From positions 124,001-188,000 of the forward strand of contig JAXLSX010000003.1 in assembly GCA_046330285.1 (NCBI GenBank): a stretch of DNA of 64,000 nucleotides. The letters are read 5' to 3'. The position numbers and the translations under genes were made by a program. This document shows, one piece after another, positions 41,762 to 49,073 of this stretch (positions are counted from its first letter, which is position 1; every line of letters starts with the position of its first letter). This stretch comes from RHKX01 sp046330285 (lineage in GTDB: Bacteria > Actinomycetota > Thermoleophilia > Solirubrobacterales > 70-9). The notes under the pieces were generated by a model that saw only the letters and a program-made list of their open reading frames with translations, had not been told where the DNA came from and made no database searches.

Positions 41762-42253
41762 CTAATCGTCGACGCTGACTTGGCTATAGGCCGACTTGAG
41801 CAGGCGCTTGTAGCCCTTGCAGCGGTAGCACCAAGGTGACGCGACGATCGCATCGATTTGCTTCATGTCGCTGCGCCTGACGCTGCGCATCACGTCTTTG
41901 TAAAGGTCGCTGCGTAGGTTCTTCACCGTCGCCCTGGCCCCGCGATTGACGGTGCCGTAACGCTCGCCCGGGCCGAGGTTCAGCGGATTGTCCTTAGGGC
42001 CACCCTCGGCCAGCGTCCAGCCGGCGACCACGCGAGCCGAGAGACCGGTCTTGCCCGAGACGATCGACGCGAATTTCGCATAGTTTCGCGAGACCCCGGA
42101 GATCGATGACGGATCGACGGTCTTGCTGTCACGCCCGCCGCCGCCGCCAGTCGACACGCCGCCTCCTGCCTGAGCGGCCATCGGCAGACTCGCGAAGGTC
42201 GCGGCCACAATCACCATCACCGGCAGGATTACTCGACATCGAGATGCTCGCAC
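41762..42253 (-). CDS. Secreted lysozyme-like / peptidoglycan hydrolase-like protein
   Basis: A 163-residue exported protein. GTG 42253 is preferred over TTG 42274 because GGAG lies 6 bases upstream of it and a clean signal peptide follows (ILPVMVIVAATFASLPMAAQ). After a glycine-rich linker the mature domain contains VVAGWTLAEGGPKDNPLNLG, GERYGTVNRGARATVKNL and SPWCYRCKGYKRLL. The AEGG with DNPLN pattern resembles lysozyme-like domains of phage and cell-wall hydrolases, where the Glu is catalytic. The match is by eye, so enzyme activity is not certain. Confidence 0.6.
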   Translation of the reverse strand: MRASRCRVILPVMVIVAATFASLPMAAQAGGGVSTGGGGGRDSKTVDPSSISGVSRNYAKFASIVSGKTGLSARVVAGWTLAEGGPKDNPLNLGPGERYGTVNRGARATVKNLRSDLYKDVMRSVRRSDMKQIDAIVASPWCYRCKGYKRLLKSAYSQVSVDD

Positions 42254-42368
42254 TTGGTACTCCGCTCTATTCAAGGCTTACGGGGTTAGCTGACGGGCTA
42301 GCGCTAAGAGCTGCGCTTCGCATCGGTAAATGCAATTCGCCCCAACAATTGGGTCCCCCGCTTCCTTG

Positions 42369-42382
42369 CCTTGTCGACAAGG
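42369..42382. promoter_or_regulatory. 14-bp perfect palindrome upstream of the lysozyme-like gene
   Basis: CCTTGTCGACAAGG is a perfect palindrome in the 209-base space between the acyltransferase stop and the lysozyme-like gene start, about 116 bases before the latter. It is further flanked by TTCCTTG on one side and overlaps GGAA on the other. Possible operator, but no regulator gene lies nearby. Confidence 0.3.
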
Positions 42383-42462
42383 AACTCAGCAGGTAAATCG
42401 GACATTAGCAAATGGTTTGCAAACTTTGGGCGAAAACTTTCATTCGCCCGCCTTTCGGCCGG

Positions 42463-44532
42463 TCAACCGCTTACGGACGCCGAAATCGAGCCGCCGGAGC
42501 CGGACTTCCTCTTGCTCTGTCTCTCAGATCGCTCCCGTCTGCGGACCTCCTTCTGGGCCTCGGCGACTTGATCGGGTCCGATCAGGCAACTCTCTCCCTC
42601 AGACCGATCGACCTCCGAGCCGGCCGGGAATGCGGCGAGAAGTGCCGCGGCCACATCGGCGGCCCGCTCTGCATTCCCCTCGGCAGTGAAGTGAACACCA
42701 TCCTCGGCATACCACTCGTCCCTCGCTTGCGACGCCCAGTCGTAAACGCGCATGTTCGGATAGCGGTTGCAGGCGGTGAGCAAGGAGCGATCCCAACTCT
42801 CCATGTTCGCGCTGGATGTCGGGCCACTCGGCACGAGCGACTTCAGATTCACCCAGAGAACCGGTTCGCCATGAGCGATGTCCATCATCGCCCCGATTCG
42901 GTCCGCGGCAGTCATCTCCGACCCGGCCGCCACGCTGACCGCGTCATTGGTGCCGAGCGCGAAGACCCAGCAGCCATCGAATCCCTGCGCCTTCCAGGAC
43001 TGCGCGACATCCTGAGCATTTGCGACGCCGTCGCTCGTCTCGTAGATCGATCGAGCTACCGCCACTTCGAGGTGCTGGGTTGTCGCCCCAACACGCCCGT
43101 ATTGAACGGCGATCCGGTCGTCCTCACTCGGGAGGTATTCAGCCGAGACCATCCCCACCGAAGTCGAATCTCCGATGTGGACCACCGAGTCACATGAGGT
43201 GGTCGACGGGTCGGCGGCATCGCTCGCCCCGGAGGGGTCTCCCGTAGTGCTCGTAGTCGCAACGGTGATGTCTCCCGGCGCGCCAGTATCTCGGGGGGGG
43301 CCAGCATTGAATCCTGCGATCCCCGCGAGAGCCGCCGCCATGACGACGGCCGCAGCCGCGAAACCAATTCGAGCAGTGCGATCAAGCGACCTTCGCCAAC
43401 GCGGATCGCGCGCTTGCGCCCACCAGCGTCGAAGGGCGCCGTGGCGAATCGGATCCTCAACGAATCGCCAAGAGAGTGCCGCGATCCCAAAAGTTGCCGC
43501 AACCTGGAGAAAGGCACGTGGGAGGTCGACTCCCTGTTGCACGCCATCTGGGGTGGTCAAGATGATGATCGGGAAGTGCCATAGATAGATCCCGTATGAA
43601 CGTTGCCCAATCCATAGCATCGGACGGCAGCCCACTATCGGTCCCAGGCGGGTGGCGGGGTGGGCCATTGCTGCCACCGCGGCCGCCGTCGCCACCGAGA
43701 GCAGGAGGAAGCCGCCTCGATAGAGGAAAGGCGAGTACTCCTGCGATTTCCAGAACATCAGGAAGATCACGAGAAGACCCACCAGACCCGTTGCGTCGAT
43801 GACCCGCCGGGCGCCGGGTGCTATCGCCTTCTTGAGCTTTCTGCTCGGCCAGACGGTGGCAAGCGCAGCTCCTACGAGCAGTTCGAGCGCACGCGTGTCG
43901 GTGCCGTAATAGACGCGTGACGGATCGACCCCTGGTGAGTAGAGAACGAGCATCAGGATGCCGGAAAGCAGCGCAAGGCCCATGATCACGGCACCCAGAC
44001 GGGGACGGAGCCCGTGGGAGCCGGGCAACTCGTGAACCACCTTCACGCCAAGCATCACGAGGAACGGCCACACGAGGTAGAACTGCTCTTCGACCGAAAG
44101 CGACCAGAGATGGTTGAGCGGCTCCGGCTTTGCGTACTGCGCGAAGTACGAGATGTCGTGGAAGATCAGCCACCAGTTGTTCACGTATGCGACCGCTGAT
44201 AGCACTGCTCCCCTGAAGTCGAGCGGCTGATGGGGACCGAAAACGGTCACCCAGGCGAGAACGACGACGAGCATCAAGAACAGGGCCGGCAACAATCGCC
44301 GTGCGCGAGCCAGCCAAAACCGTCCGAGCTTGATCCCCCCGTGGTTGACTTGATTCAGGAGGATGTCGGTGATCAGGTAGCCGCTCAGGGTGAAGAACAC
44401 GCCGACCCCGAGCAAGCCGCCAGGCGCCCACCCGAAACCGAGGTGGTAGACGATGACTCCAAGCACAGCGATCGCCCGTAACCCGTCCAGGCCCGGCATG
44501 TACCGCTGACTGCTCTTGATCGGCTCCGGCAT
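42463..44532 (-). CDS. OafA-type acyltransferase with C-terminal SGNH domain
   Basis: A 689-residue membrane enzyme that transfers acyl (usually acetyl) groups to exported glycans. The N-terminal acyltransferase-3 domain of about ten helices has GLDGLRAIAVLGVIVYHLGF with the conserved His, FFTLSGYLITDILL, RRLLPALF, LWSLSVEEQFYLVWP and GIYLWHFPII. After a Thr/Ser/Asp-rich linker comes a periplasmic-side SGNH domain from about residue 445: VVHIGDSTSVG, FALGTNDA, and DGVHFTAEG with Asp and His. The basic tail (RRRERSERQSKRKSGSG) is unusual. It is the largest island gene and pairs logically with the SGNH hydrolase at the left edge. Confidence 0.9.
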   Translation of the reverse strand: MPEPIKSSQRYMPGLDGLRAIAVLGVIVYHLGFGWAPGGLLGVGVFFTLSGYLITDILLNQVNHGGIKLGRFWLARARRLLPALFLMLVVVLAWVTVFGPHQPLDFRGAVLSAVAYVNNWWLIFHDISYFAQYAKPEPLNHLWSLSVEEQFYLVWPFLVMLGVKVVHELPGSHGLRPRLGAVIMGLALLSGILMLVLYSPGVDPSRVYYGTDTRALELLVGAALATVWPSRKLKKAIAPGARRVIDATGLVGLLVIFLMFWKSQEYSPFLYRGGFLLLSVATAAAVAAMAHPATRLGPIVGCRPMLWIGQRSYGIYLWHFPIIILTTPDGVQQGVDLPRAFLQVAATFGIAALSWRFVEDPIRHGALRRWWAQARDPRWRRSLDRTARIGFAAAAVVMAAALAGIAGFNAGPPRDTGAPGDITVATTSTTGDPSGASDAADPSTTSCDSVVHIGDSTSVGMVSAEYLPSEDDRIAVQYGRVGATTQHLEVAVARSIYETSDGVANAQDVAQSWKAQGFDGCWVFALGTNDAVSVAAGSEMTAADRIGAMMDIAHGEPVLWVNLKSLVPSGPTSSANMESWDRSLLTACNRYPNMRVYDWASQARDEWYAEDGVHFTAEGNAERAADVAAALLAAFPAGSEVDRSEGESCLIGPDQVAEAQKEVRRRERSERQSKRKSGSGGSISASVSG

Positions 44533-44606
44533 CGACTATCCGTACCGCGCCCCGTATCTAGCTATGGCGAGTACTCCCTCAAACCATCGCCACGGCCGAA
44601 CGGCTC

Positions 44607-44687
44607 ATGGCGCGGACTGCTGAGAATACCCGCCGCATCCGCGGCGTCCGCGCCTGCCTCGCGATGGACCCTCGCTTCGGCGGCTGA
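44607..44687 (+). pseudogene. Remnant of SGNH hydrolase 3' end, with right copy of 33-bp repeat
   Basis: A 26-residue frame ending RGVRACLAMDPRFGG. It matches the end of the intact SGNH gene (RGIRACLAMDPRFGG at 39542-39586), with identical DNA over 44655-44687. Upstream of this the sequence no longer resembles the SGNH gene. The simplest reading is that it is the old 3' end of the gene, displaced by insertion of the island. Confidence 0.7.
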
Positions 44688-44787
44688 GCCACCCAGGGGG
44701 TTAGCCCGAGCGAGACCTCGGGTCGTTGCCCTGCGGCCGGGCAGGCGCTTTCATGACCTCATCGTCCAGAACTCAGGAGGAGACGTC

Positions 44788-45246
44788 ATGAAGACCGCAT
44801 CGATCGCGACCGCCACCGCAGCTGCCCTGCTCTGCCTCGCCGCCCTGGCTCCGGCCGGCGGCGCCGCCGCCGAACGTGCCGGTGGAGCGCCCGACACGAC
44901 TCCGCCCGATCCGTTCATCCGCGCCCGAACCCGGCAGGACATGGACTACGTCTTCAAGCACGGGATCCAGACCACGTGCGGGACCGAGGATCGCGAGCAC
45001 GACATCACCTGCCGGATGACCGCCCGCCGCAAGGGCCGCGTCCTCGCGACGGACTCCGGCCACATCGACCGGCCCTACAACCGCTACCACTTCAACCTCC
45101 ATCTCAGCGGAAGCGACCAGGACCGGATTCGCGACGCGAACCCGCCGGTCGAGGTCAAGTTGCGGCTGCGGGTGACCGACGCGGCGGGCAACGTCGCCAA
45201 GGTGAAGCGGCAGATCCGGATCGTCGCCGGCCTCTACGACGACTGA
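44788..45246 (+). CDS. Secreted hypothetical protein
   Basis: A 152-residue exported protein with signal peptide ATATAAALLCLAALAPAGGA. The mature part begins APDTTPPDPFIRARTRQD, a form often seen in bacterial Ig-like or cadherin-like repeat proteins. A pair of cysteines follows (TTCGTEDREHDITC) and a final strand motif VKLRLRVTDAAGNVAKVKRQ, which resembles a bacterial Ig-like fold. ATG 44788 has AGGAGGAG upstream. It is followed by a strong hairpin, so it is probably a single-gene transcript. Function unknown. Confidence 0.72.
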   Translation: MKTASIATATAAALLCLAALAPAGGAAAERAGGAPDTTPPDPFIRARTRQDMDYVFKHGIQTTCGTEDREHDITCRMTARRKGRVLATDSGHIDRPYNRYHFNLHLSGSDQDRIRDANPPVEVKLRLRVTDAAGNVAKVKRQIRIVAGLYDD

Positions 45247-45258
45247 CTCGGACCCGGT

Positions 45259-45279
45259 GCCGGCGGTTTCGCCGCCGGC
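45259..45279 (+). terminator. Hairpin after the secreted protein gene
   Basis: GCCGGCGG (45259-45266) pairs perfectly with CCGCCGGC (45272-45279) across a 5-base TTTCG loop, 13 bases after the stop at 45246. A likely intrinsic-type terminator without a T tract; the next gene begins 20 bases further on. Confidence 0.6.
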
Positions 45280-45299
45280 GCAGCGGGCAGCAATCCGGC

Positions 45300-45872
45300 A
45301 TGGGATTGATCAGCAACGACGCCGTCAGCAGCGCCGGCCGGGCGGCACACGACATCGGCCTCGGCGCGCTCGTCGGCGGCAACCTCTTCGCCCGCGTCGG
45401 GATGCATCCGGCGGTGGCCGCGATCGACGACCCTCGCGAGCGCGGTCAGGTCGTCAACTCGGCCTGGCGGCGCTACGGCACCGTCAACTCACTGGCCCTG
45501 GCCGCGATCGTCGCGGGCTGGGCGGGCGCCCGGCTCGACGAGGCGTCGCCCGGGATGCTCAGCGCCCGCGAGCGCCGGCTCGCCGTCGCCAAGGACGTCG
45601 CGGTCGGAGCGGTCGCGGCCACCGGAATCGCCGCCGCGATCGGCGGGGTCCGCTTCAGCGCGATGGAGGAGGACGGCTCGGTGCCGCTGCTGGACGGCGA
45701 CACGGCCGCGCCGGGGGCGACGGCCGACGAGCGCCGCGCCAAGCGCGGCCTGAACCTCCTCGGCGCCGCCCACCTCGGCAGCGCCCTGGCCCTCGTCGGC
45801 ATCAACGCCGCGCTGGCGCAGGCGAATTTCCGGCGCCCGCCGGTGCGCCGCCTCCTGCGGCGCCGCTACTGA
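45300..45872 (+). CDS. Membrane hypothetical protein
   Basis: A 190-residue protein with about four hydrophobic segments (IGLGALVGGNLFARVGMHPA; VNSLALAAIVAGWAGARLD; VAVGAVAATGIAAAIGGVRF; LLGAAHLGSALALVGINAAL) and a basic tail (RRPPVRRLLRRRY) likely to stay in the cytosol. No known active-site motif. Similar four-helix actinobacterial proteins are uncharacterised. Its last 7 bases overlap the convergent SDR gene. Confidence 0.65.
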   Translation: MGLISNDAVSSAGRAAHDIGLGALVGGNLFARVGMHPAVAAIDDPRERGQVVNSAWRRYGTVNSLALAAIVAGWAGARLDEASPGMLSARERRLAVAKDVAVGAVAATGIAAAIGGVRFSAMEEDGSVPLLDGDTAAPGATADERRAKRGLNLLGAAHLGSALALVGINAALAQANFRRPPVRRLLRRRY

Positions 45873-46684
45873 GCGGGAGCTGACGGGTCGGGCGGGGCGG
45901 GCGGCGGCTCAGCGATTCCCCAGGCGTCGGAGCCGCCGTCGACGACGATCGTCGTGCCGGTGATGAATGCACCGCCAGGGCTCGCGAGGAATGCGACCGT
46001 CTCCCCCACCTCCTCGGGCCGGCCGAGCCGGCCGAGCGGAACCGAGCGCCGCGACTGCTCGACCTCGTCGGCGCCGTAGCCGGCGAGGCCCTCGGTGTCG
46101 ATCGGCCCGCAGCTGAGACAGACCGAGCGGATGCCGTACCGGCTCCACTCGATCGCCAAGCTCGAGGCCAGGTTCTCGAGCGCGGCCCGCATCGCGCAGG
46201 CGTGCGCGTACCCGGGGATCCCCCTCCTCGGCGAGAAGCCCATGTAGACGATGAGCCCGCCGCGCCGGGGAATCATCGACTCGCGGGCGACGCGGCTCGT
46301 CAGATCCCAGTTCCCCTCGAGGTTGAGCCGCTCGACGGCGCGCCAGCCCTTCAGGCTGATCTCCTCGGCGGGCGCCCCGAACTGCCCGCCAGCGTTGGCG
46401 ATCAATACGTCGATCGCATCCCAGCGACCGAGCACGTCGCCGACCAGCTCCTCGACCTGGTCCGGCTCGCGGATGTCGCAGACCTTCGCGACGCACTCGC
46501 CGCCGGCCGCTTCGACCTCCGCCCGGGTCTCCTCGAGGAGATCCTCGCGCCGTCCCGCGATCGCGACCCGGGCGCCGGAGGCGGCGAGAGCCTTCGCGGA
46601 CGCCCGGCCGATCCCGGTGCCGCCGCCCGTCACCAGCGCGACCTTGCCCGCATTCGCGTCGGGCCTGAGCACTGAGCTCTCCAT
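45866..46684 (-). CDS. SDR-family oxidoreductase with altered catalytic motif
   Basis: A 272-residue classical-length SDR. The cofactor loop TGGGTGIGRASAKALA, the AGRRED signature (Arg in place of acid, suggesting NADPH), and IANAGGQFGAPAEEI are intact. At the active site, YAHACAMRAALENLASSLA replaces the usual Y-x3-K: the helix has Met-Arg where Lys should be. This resembles the 2,4-dienoyl-CoA reductase/peroxisomal reductase group, where Tyr-Lys is not conserved. The C-terminal end (GTTIVVDGGSDAWG) is normal. Likely an enoyl/dienoyl-CoA-type reductase, uncertain. Confidence 0.83.
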   Translation of the reverse strand: MESSVLRPDANAGKVALVTGGGTGIGRASAKALAASGARVAIAGRREDLLEETRAEVEAAGGECVAKVCDIREPDQVEELVGDVLGRWDAIDVLIANAGGQFGAPAEEISLKGWRAVERLNLEGNWDLTSRVARESMIPRRGGLIVYMGFSPRRGIPGYAHACAMRAALENLASSLAIEWSRYGIRSVCLSCGPIDTEGLAGYGADEVEQSRRSVPLGRLGRPEEVGETVAFLASPGGAFITGTTIVVDGGSDAWGIAEPPPAPPDPSAPAQ

Positions 46685-46715
46685 CGCCGCAGCCTAACCC
46701 GCGGGCGCCGATCTC

Positions 46716-47117
46716 CTAGCCGTTCGCGTCCAGGATCACCCGCGCCGCCCAGGCACCGTCGTCGAGCTGGTTGAGCCCGACCGAGCGGCATGCCAGCCGC
46801 CGGATCCGGTCGGAGGCGATGCCGCGCTCGCCGGCGACCCGGGCCCTGAAGCTCCCCGGCTCGAGACGCTCCTTGTCGATCCGCTCGGGGACGAAGCCGT
46901 CCTCCTCGGCGAGGCGGACGAGCTCGTTGACCCACTCGACCAGCAGGCCCTGCAGGTCCGGCCCCTCGATCGTCACCTCGTGGGTGACCGGGGTGCCGCC
47001 GTTCGCGTCGCTGAGCACGTCCCTGAGGGCCAGCAGCGTCTCCGGGAACAGGGCAACGTCGTCGACGTCCTCGACCATGAGCTCGACCGAGGCGGCGTGT
47101 TCGATCGTGTTGTACAT
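46716..47117 (-). CDS. Archease
   Basis: A 133-residue archease-family protein. The N-terminal YNTIEHAASVELMVEDVDD and the internal LLVEWVNELVRLAEED match the family, which activates RtcB RNA ligase and helps guanylate transfer. The C-terminal VILDANG matches the usual metal-binding aspartate end (LDV/DANG type). RtcB is not in this window, so the partner must be elsewhere. It lies 31 bases upstream of the SDR gene on the same strand and may share a transcript with it. Confidence 0.85.
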   Translation of the reverse strand: MYNTIEHAASVELMVEDVDDVALFPETLLALRDVLSDANGGTPVTHEVTIEGPDLQGLLVEWVNELVRLAEEDGFVPERIDKERLEPGSFRARVAGERGIASDRIRRLACRSVGLNQLDDGAWAARVILDANG

Positions 47118-47195
47118 CGCGTCCTTTCGTGCGGTCCACCGATCATCTTGCCGATCCCGCCCGATCGCATCGGTACTCAGTCCCGAATCGGTGGC

Positions 47196-48077
47196 TCAGC
47201 CGCCCGCTCCCGGCAGCAGCCGGCGGACCGCTTCGGCCTGCGCCCGCGTCAGCCGGCTCGCCTCGCCGGCGATCCTCGGGATCAGCCGGCGAGCGGGATC
47301 GGACTCGCGCTCGGCGAGCAACTCCTCGATGCCCTCCGCGACCGAATCACGCACCGCGTCCCTGAGCGCGGCGGCCCCGTCCGCGTCGTCCCATCCCGAT
47401 CCGAAGTCCGCCGCCTCGACCGGCTCCCGCAGCCGCGCGTAGATCCGCTGCGGGCGCGGGAGCGGCGTCGGCCCGAGGCCGCGGACGACGGGGAAGAGCA
47501 ACTCGGGGTCGACGTCGACCCGCGCCGCGAGCGCCCGTGCCGGCGCGTAGATCGCGTCGTCGGCATCGGCGACGACATCCCACATGTCGTCGACGCCGAT
47601 CATCGCGAACGGCACCACCGGGTAGCCGAACTCGAGCGCGAGCCGGGCGAACCCGATCCGCTCGCGCCAGACTAGCGGGTAGTAGTCGCCGCGCCGGCGG
47701 GCGACCTCGCGCCCGCCTCCCGGGAAGACGAGCACCGGCTGTCCCTGCGCCATCAGGCGCCGGGTGTTGGCCCGCGACCCGTCGACGGTGCCGAAGCGGG
47801 CGAGCAGGTCGCGCCAGAGCGGAACCCGGAAGTGCTGGCGCTCGCCGAGCGAGCGGACCAGCATGCCGGTCTCGTCGTGGATCCCGAGCACGACGAACGG
47901 GACGTCGAGGACGCCGAGGGTCGTGTGGTTGCCGACCAGCAGGTAACGCCCGTCCGCCGGCAGGTTCCCGTAGCCGTCGACCCGCGGGTCGGTCAGCGCA
48001 CGCCACGGTGCGAGCAGCGCCTTCGCGGCGGCGAACTCGGCGCCGCCAGGGGCTTCGAAGTCCTCACTCGCGCTCAC
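47196..48077 (-). CDS. PlsC/DAGAT-like acyltransferase
   Basis: A 293-residue lysophospholipid-acyltransferase-like protein. Motifs: GNHTTLGVLDVPFVV (catalytic His with downstream Asp), LVRSLGERQHFRVPLW, and LVFPGGGREVARRRGD for substrate binding. It has no membrane helix and resembles actinobacterial acyltransferases of glycerolipid or wax-ester biosynthesis (DAGAT type). GTG 48077 is chosen because the upstream gene on the same strand stops at 48103. The open frame extends to 48161 but overlaps that gene. Confidence 0.8.
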   Translation of the reverse strand: MSASEDFEAPGGAEFAAAKALLAPWRALTDPRVDGYGNLPADGRYLLVGNHTTLGVLDVPFVVLGIHDETGMLVRSLGERQHFRVPLWRDLLARFGTVDGSRANTRRLMAQGQPVLVFPGGGREVARRRGDYYPLVWRERIGFARLALEFGYPVVPFAMIGVDDMWDVVADADDAIYAPARALAARVDVDPELLFPVVRGLGPTPLPRPQRIYARLREPVEAADFGSGWDDADGAAALRDAVRDSVAEGIEELLAERESDPARRLIPRIAGEASRLTRAQAEAVRRLLPGAGG

Positions 48078-48102
48078 GCCTCGCGAGTCTGGCGGGTCGG
48101 CG

Positions 48103-48561
48103 TCAGTGGTGGGTGGCGGTCCAGCGAACGTGCTTGAGTCGGCACGTCGCGTACCGCTCACCCCGCTGGGAGAAGACCGCCTTCAGGCGGAACGTGCCGT
48201 GGAACCTCGTCGCGCTGTCTCGGCTCCCCGCCACGCCGACGGTGAAACGGCCGACCACGTGATCGTCGTACCTGTTCGTGTAATGGCCGAAGTCGTTGAA
48301 TCGCTTCGGGGTCGCCCTGTCGAAGGGACGCAGGAACGAGGTCCCGCCTCTGATGTGCGGGTCGCCGCCGCGGCAGTTCGCGCGGGTCGCGATCGTGAAT
48401 CGCTTCGGAACCCCCCGCGAGTCGGTGCGCATCACGACCTTCTTGCCCTGCGACGACTGGCCGGCGTAGCGGACGCTGCCGGCGTAGGCGGCTCCGGCGC
48501 CGAGTAGCGCGAGCAGCGTCGCCGCGGCAAAGACCCCGATCCCCCTGAGAACCCCCTGCAT
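48103..48561 (-). CDS. Secreted hypothetical protein
   Basis: A 152-residue exported protein. Signal peptide: VFAAATLLALLGAGAAYAGS. The mature part is beta-rich and basic: YAGQSSQGKKVVMRTDSRGV, one Cys in IATRANCRGGDPH and one near the end (YATCRLKHVRW), likely forming a disulphide. Similar short secreted proteins starting with a Y-x-G-x-T/S-x-Q-G motif are common in Thermoleophilia and have no known role. Its own ATG at 48561 stands alone. Confidence 0.65.
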   Translation of the reverse strand: MQGVLRGIGVFAAATLLALLGAGAAYAGSVRYAGQSSQGKKVVMRTDSRGVPKRFTIATRANCRGGDPHIRGGTSFLRPFDRATPKRFNDFGHYTNRYDDHVVGRFTVGVAGSRDSATRFHGTFRLKAVFSQRGERYATCRLKHVRWTATHH

Positions 48562-48650
48562 GGACCGATTCCTATCAGGATGGACGCGCAGGCATTTCGA
48601 TTCCGGCTCCGTCCTTCGCGGCCCCGGGGGGACCCGGCGGCCGCACCGGC

Positions 48651-49073
48651 TCAGTTGCTGATCTTCAGCTTCGGCGACTTCGTCGACAAGCAGGTGTTCT
48701 TCTTGCCGCTGTTGTCGCCGATCTTCGCCTGGTTGACCTCGGAGAAGTAGGTCCCGTCCTTCGGGTTGGCCTTGCCGAGGTCGATGTCGAACTTGCCCTT
48801 GTTGTTCGTGTGATCGCCGCCGAGCTTCTTCTTGTCGCCGTTCTTCTTCCGGTAGAGGACGACCTTGCGGTTCTTGATGCAGTTGCCCTTACCGGAATCG
48901 ATCTGGCCCTTGAACTTCGACTCGCCGTTCTTGAGCTTGTACTTGAAGGTCGTGAAGAAGGTGGCGTACTGCTTGCCGCCCGCGAGCGCGCCGGCCGGAG
49001 CTGCGATCGCCACCGCCACCAAGAGTGCGGCGGCGGTTCGTGCGGCCCTGCTCGCGTTCGTCACGTCGCTCAC
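48651..49073 (-). CDS. Small secreted protein, C-RKV-C domain family
   Basis: A 140-residue exported protein. Signal peptide: TAAALLVAVAIAAPAGALAG. Mature part: FKGQIDSGKGNCIKNRKVVL, then GKFDIDLGKANPKDGTYFSE and a second Cys (KNTCLSTKS). This matches the recurrent domain seen at 1557, 51726, 58113 and 59481. Very lysine-rich. GTG 49073 overlaps the stop of the upstream FG-GAP gene (GTGA), so it is translated together with that beta-propeller; the two may form a surface complex. Function unknown. Confidence 0.75.
   Translation of the reverse strand: MSDVTNASRAARTAAALLVAVAIAAPAGALAGGKQYATFFTTFKYKLKNGESKFKGQIDSGKGNCIKNRKVVLYRKKNGDKKKLGGDHTNNKGKFDIDLGKANPKDGTYFSEVNQAKIGDNSGKKNTCLSTKSPKLKISN

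Larger units (their letters stand above)
39587..44654. other. Putative genomic island between direct repeats
   Basis: About 5.1 kb bounded by the 33-bp repeat, visibly richer in A and T than the flanks. Nearly all genes lie on the minus strand. It holds a broken small gene, four short four-cysteine secreted proteins, a lysozyme-like secreted protein and an OafA/SGNH acyltransferase. No integrase, transposase or replication gene is present, so the mobility machinery is either lost or supplied elsewhere. Small spaces inside hold no further gene that I can support. Confidence 0.6.

Noticed and set aside
39587..44654. Integrase, transposase or tRNA attachment site for the island
   Set aside because: I looked on both strands and saw no recombinase-like protein and no tRNA; only the repeat supports mobility.
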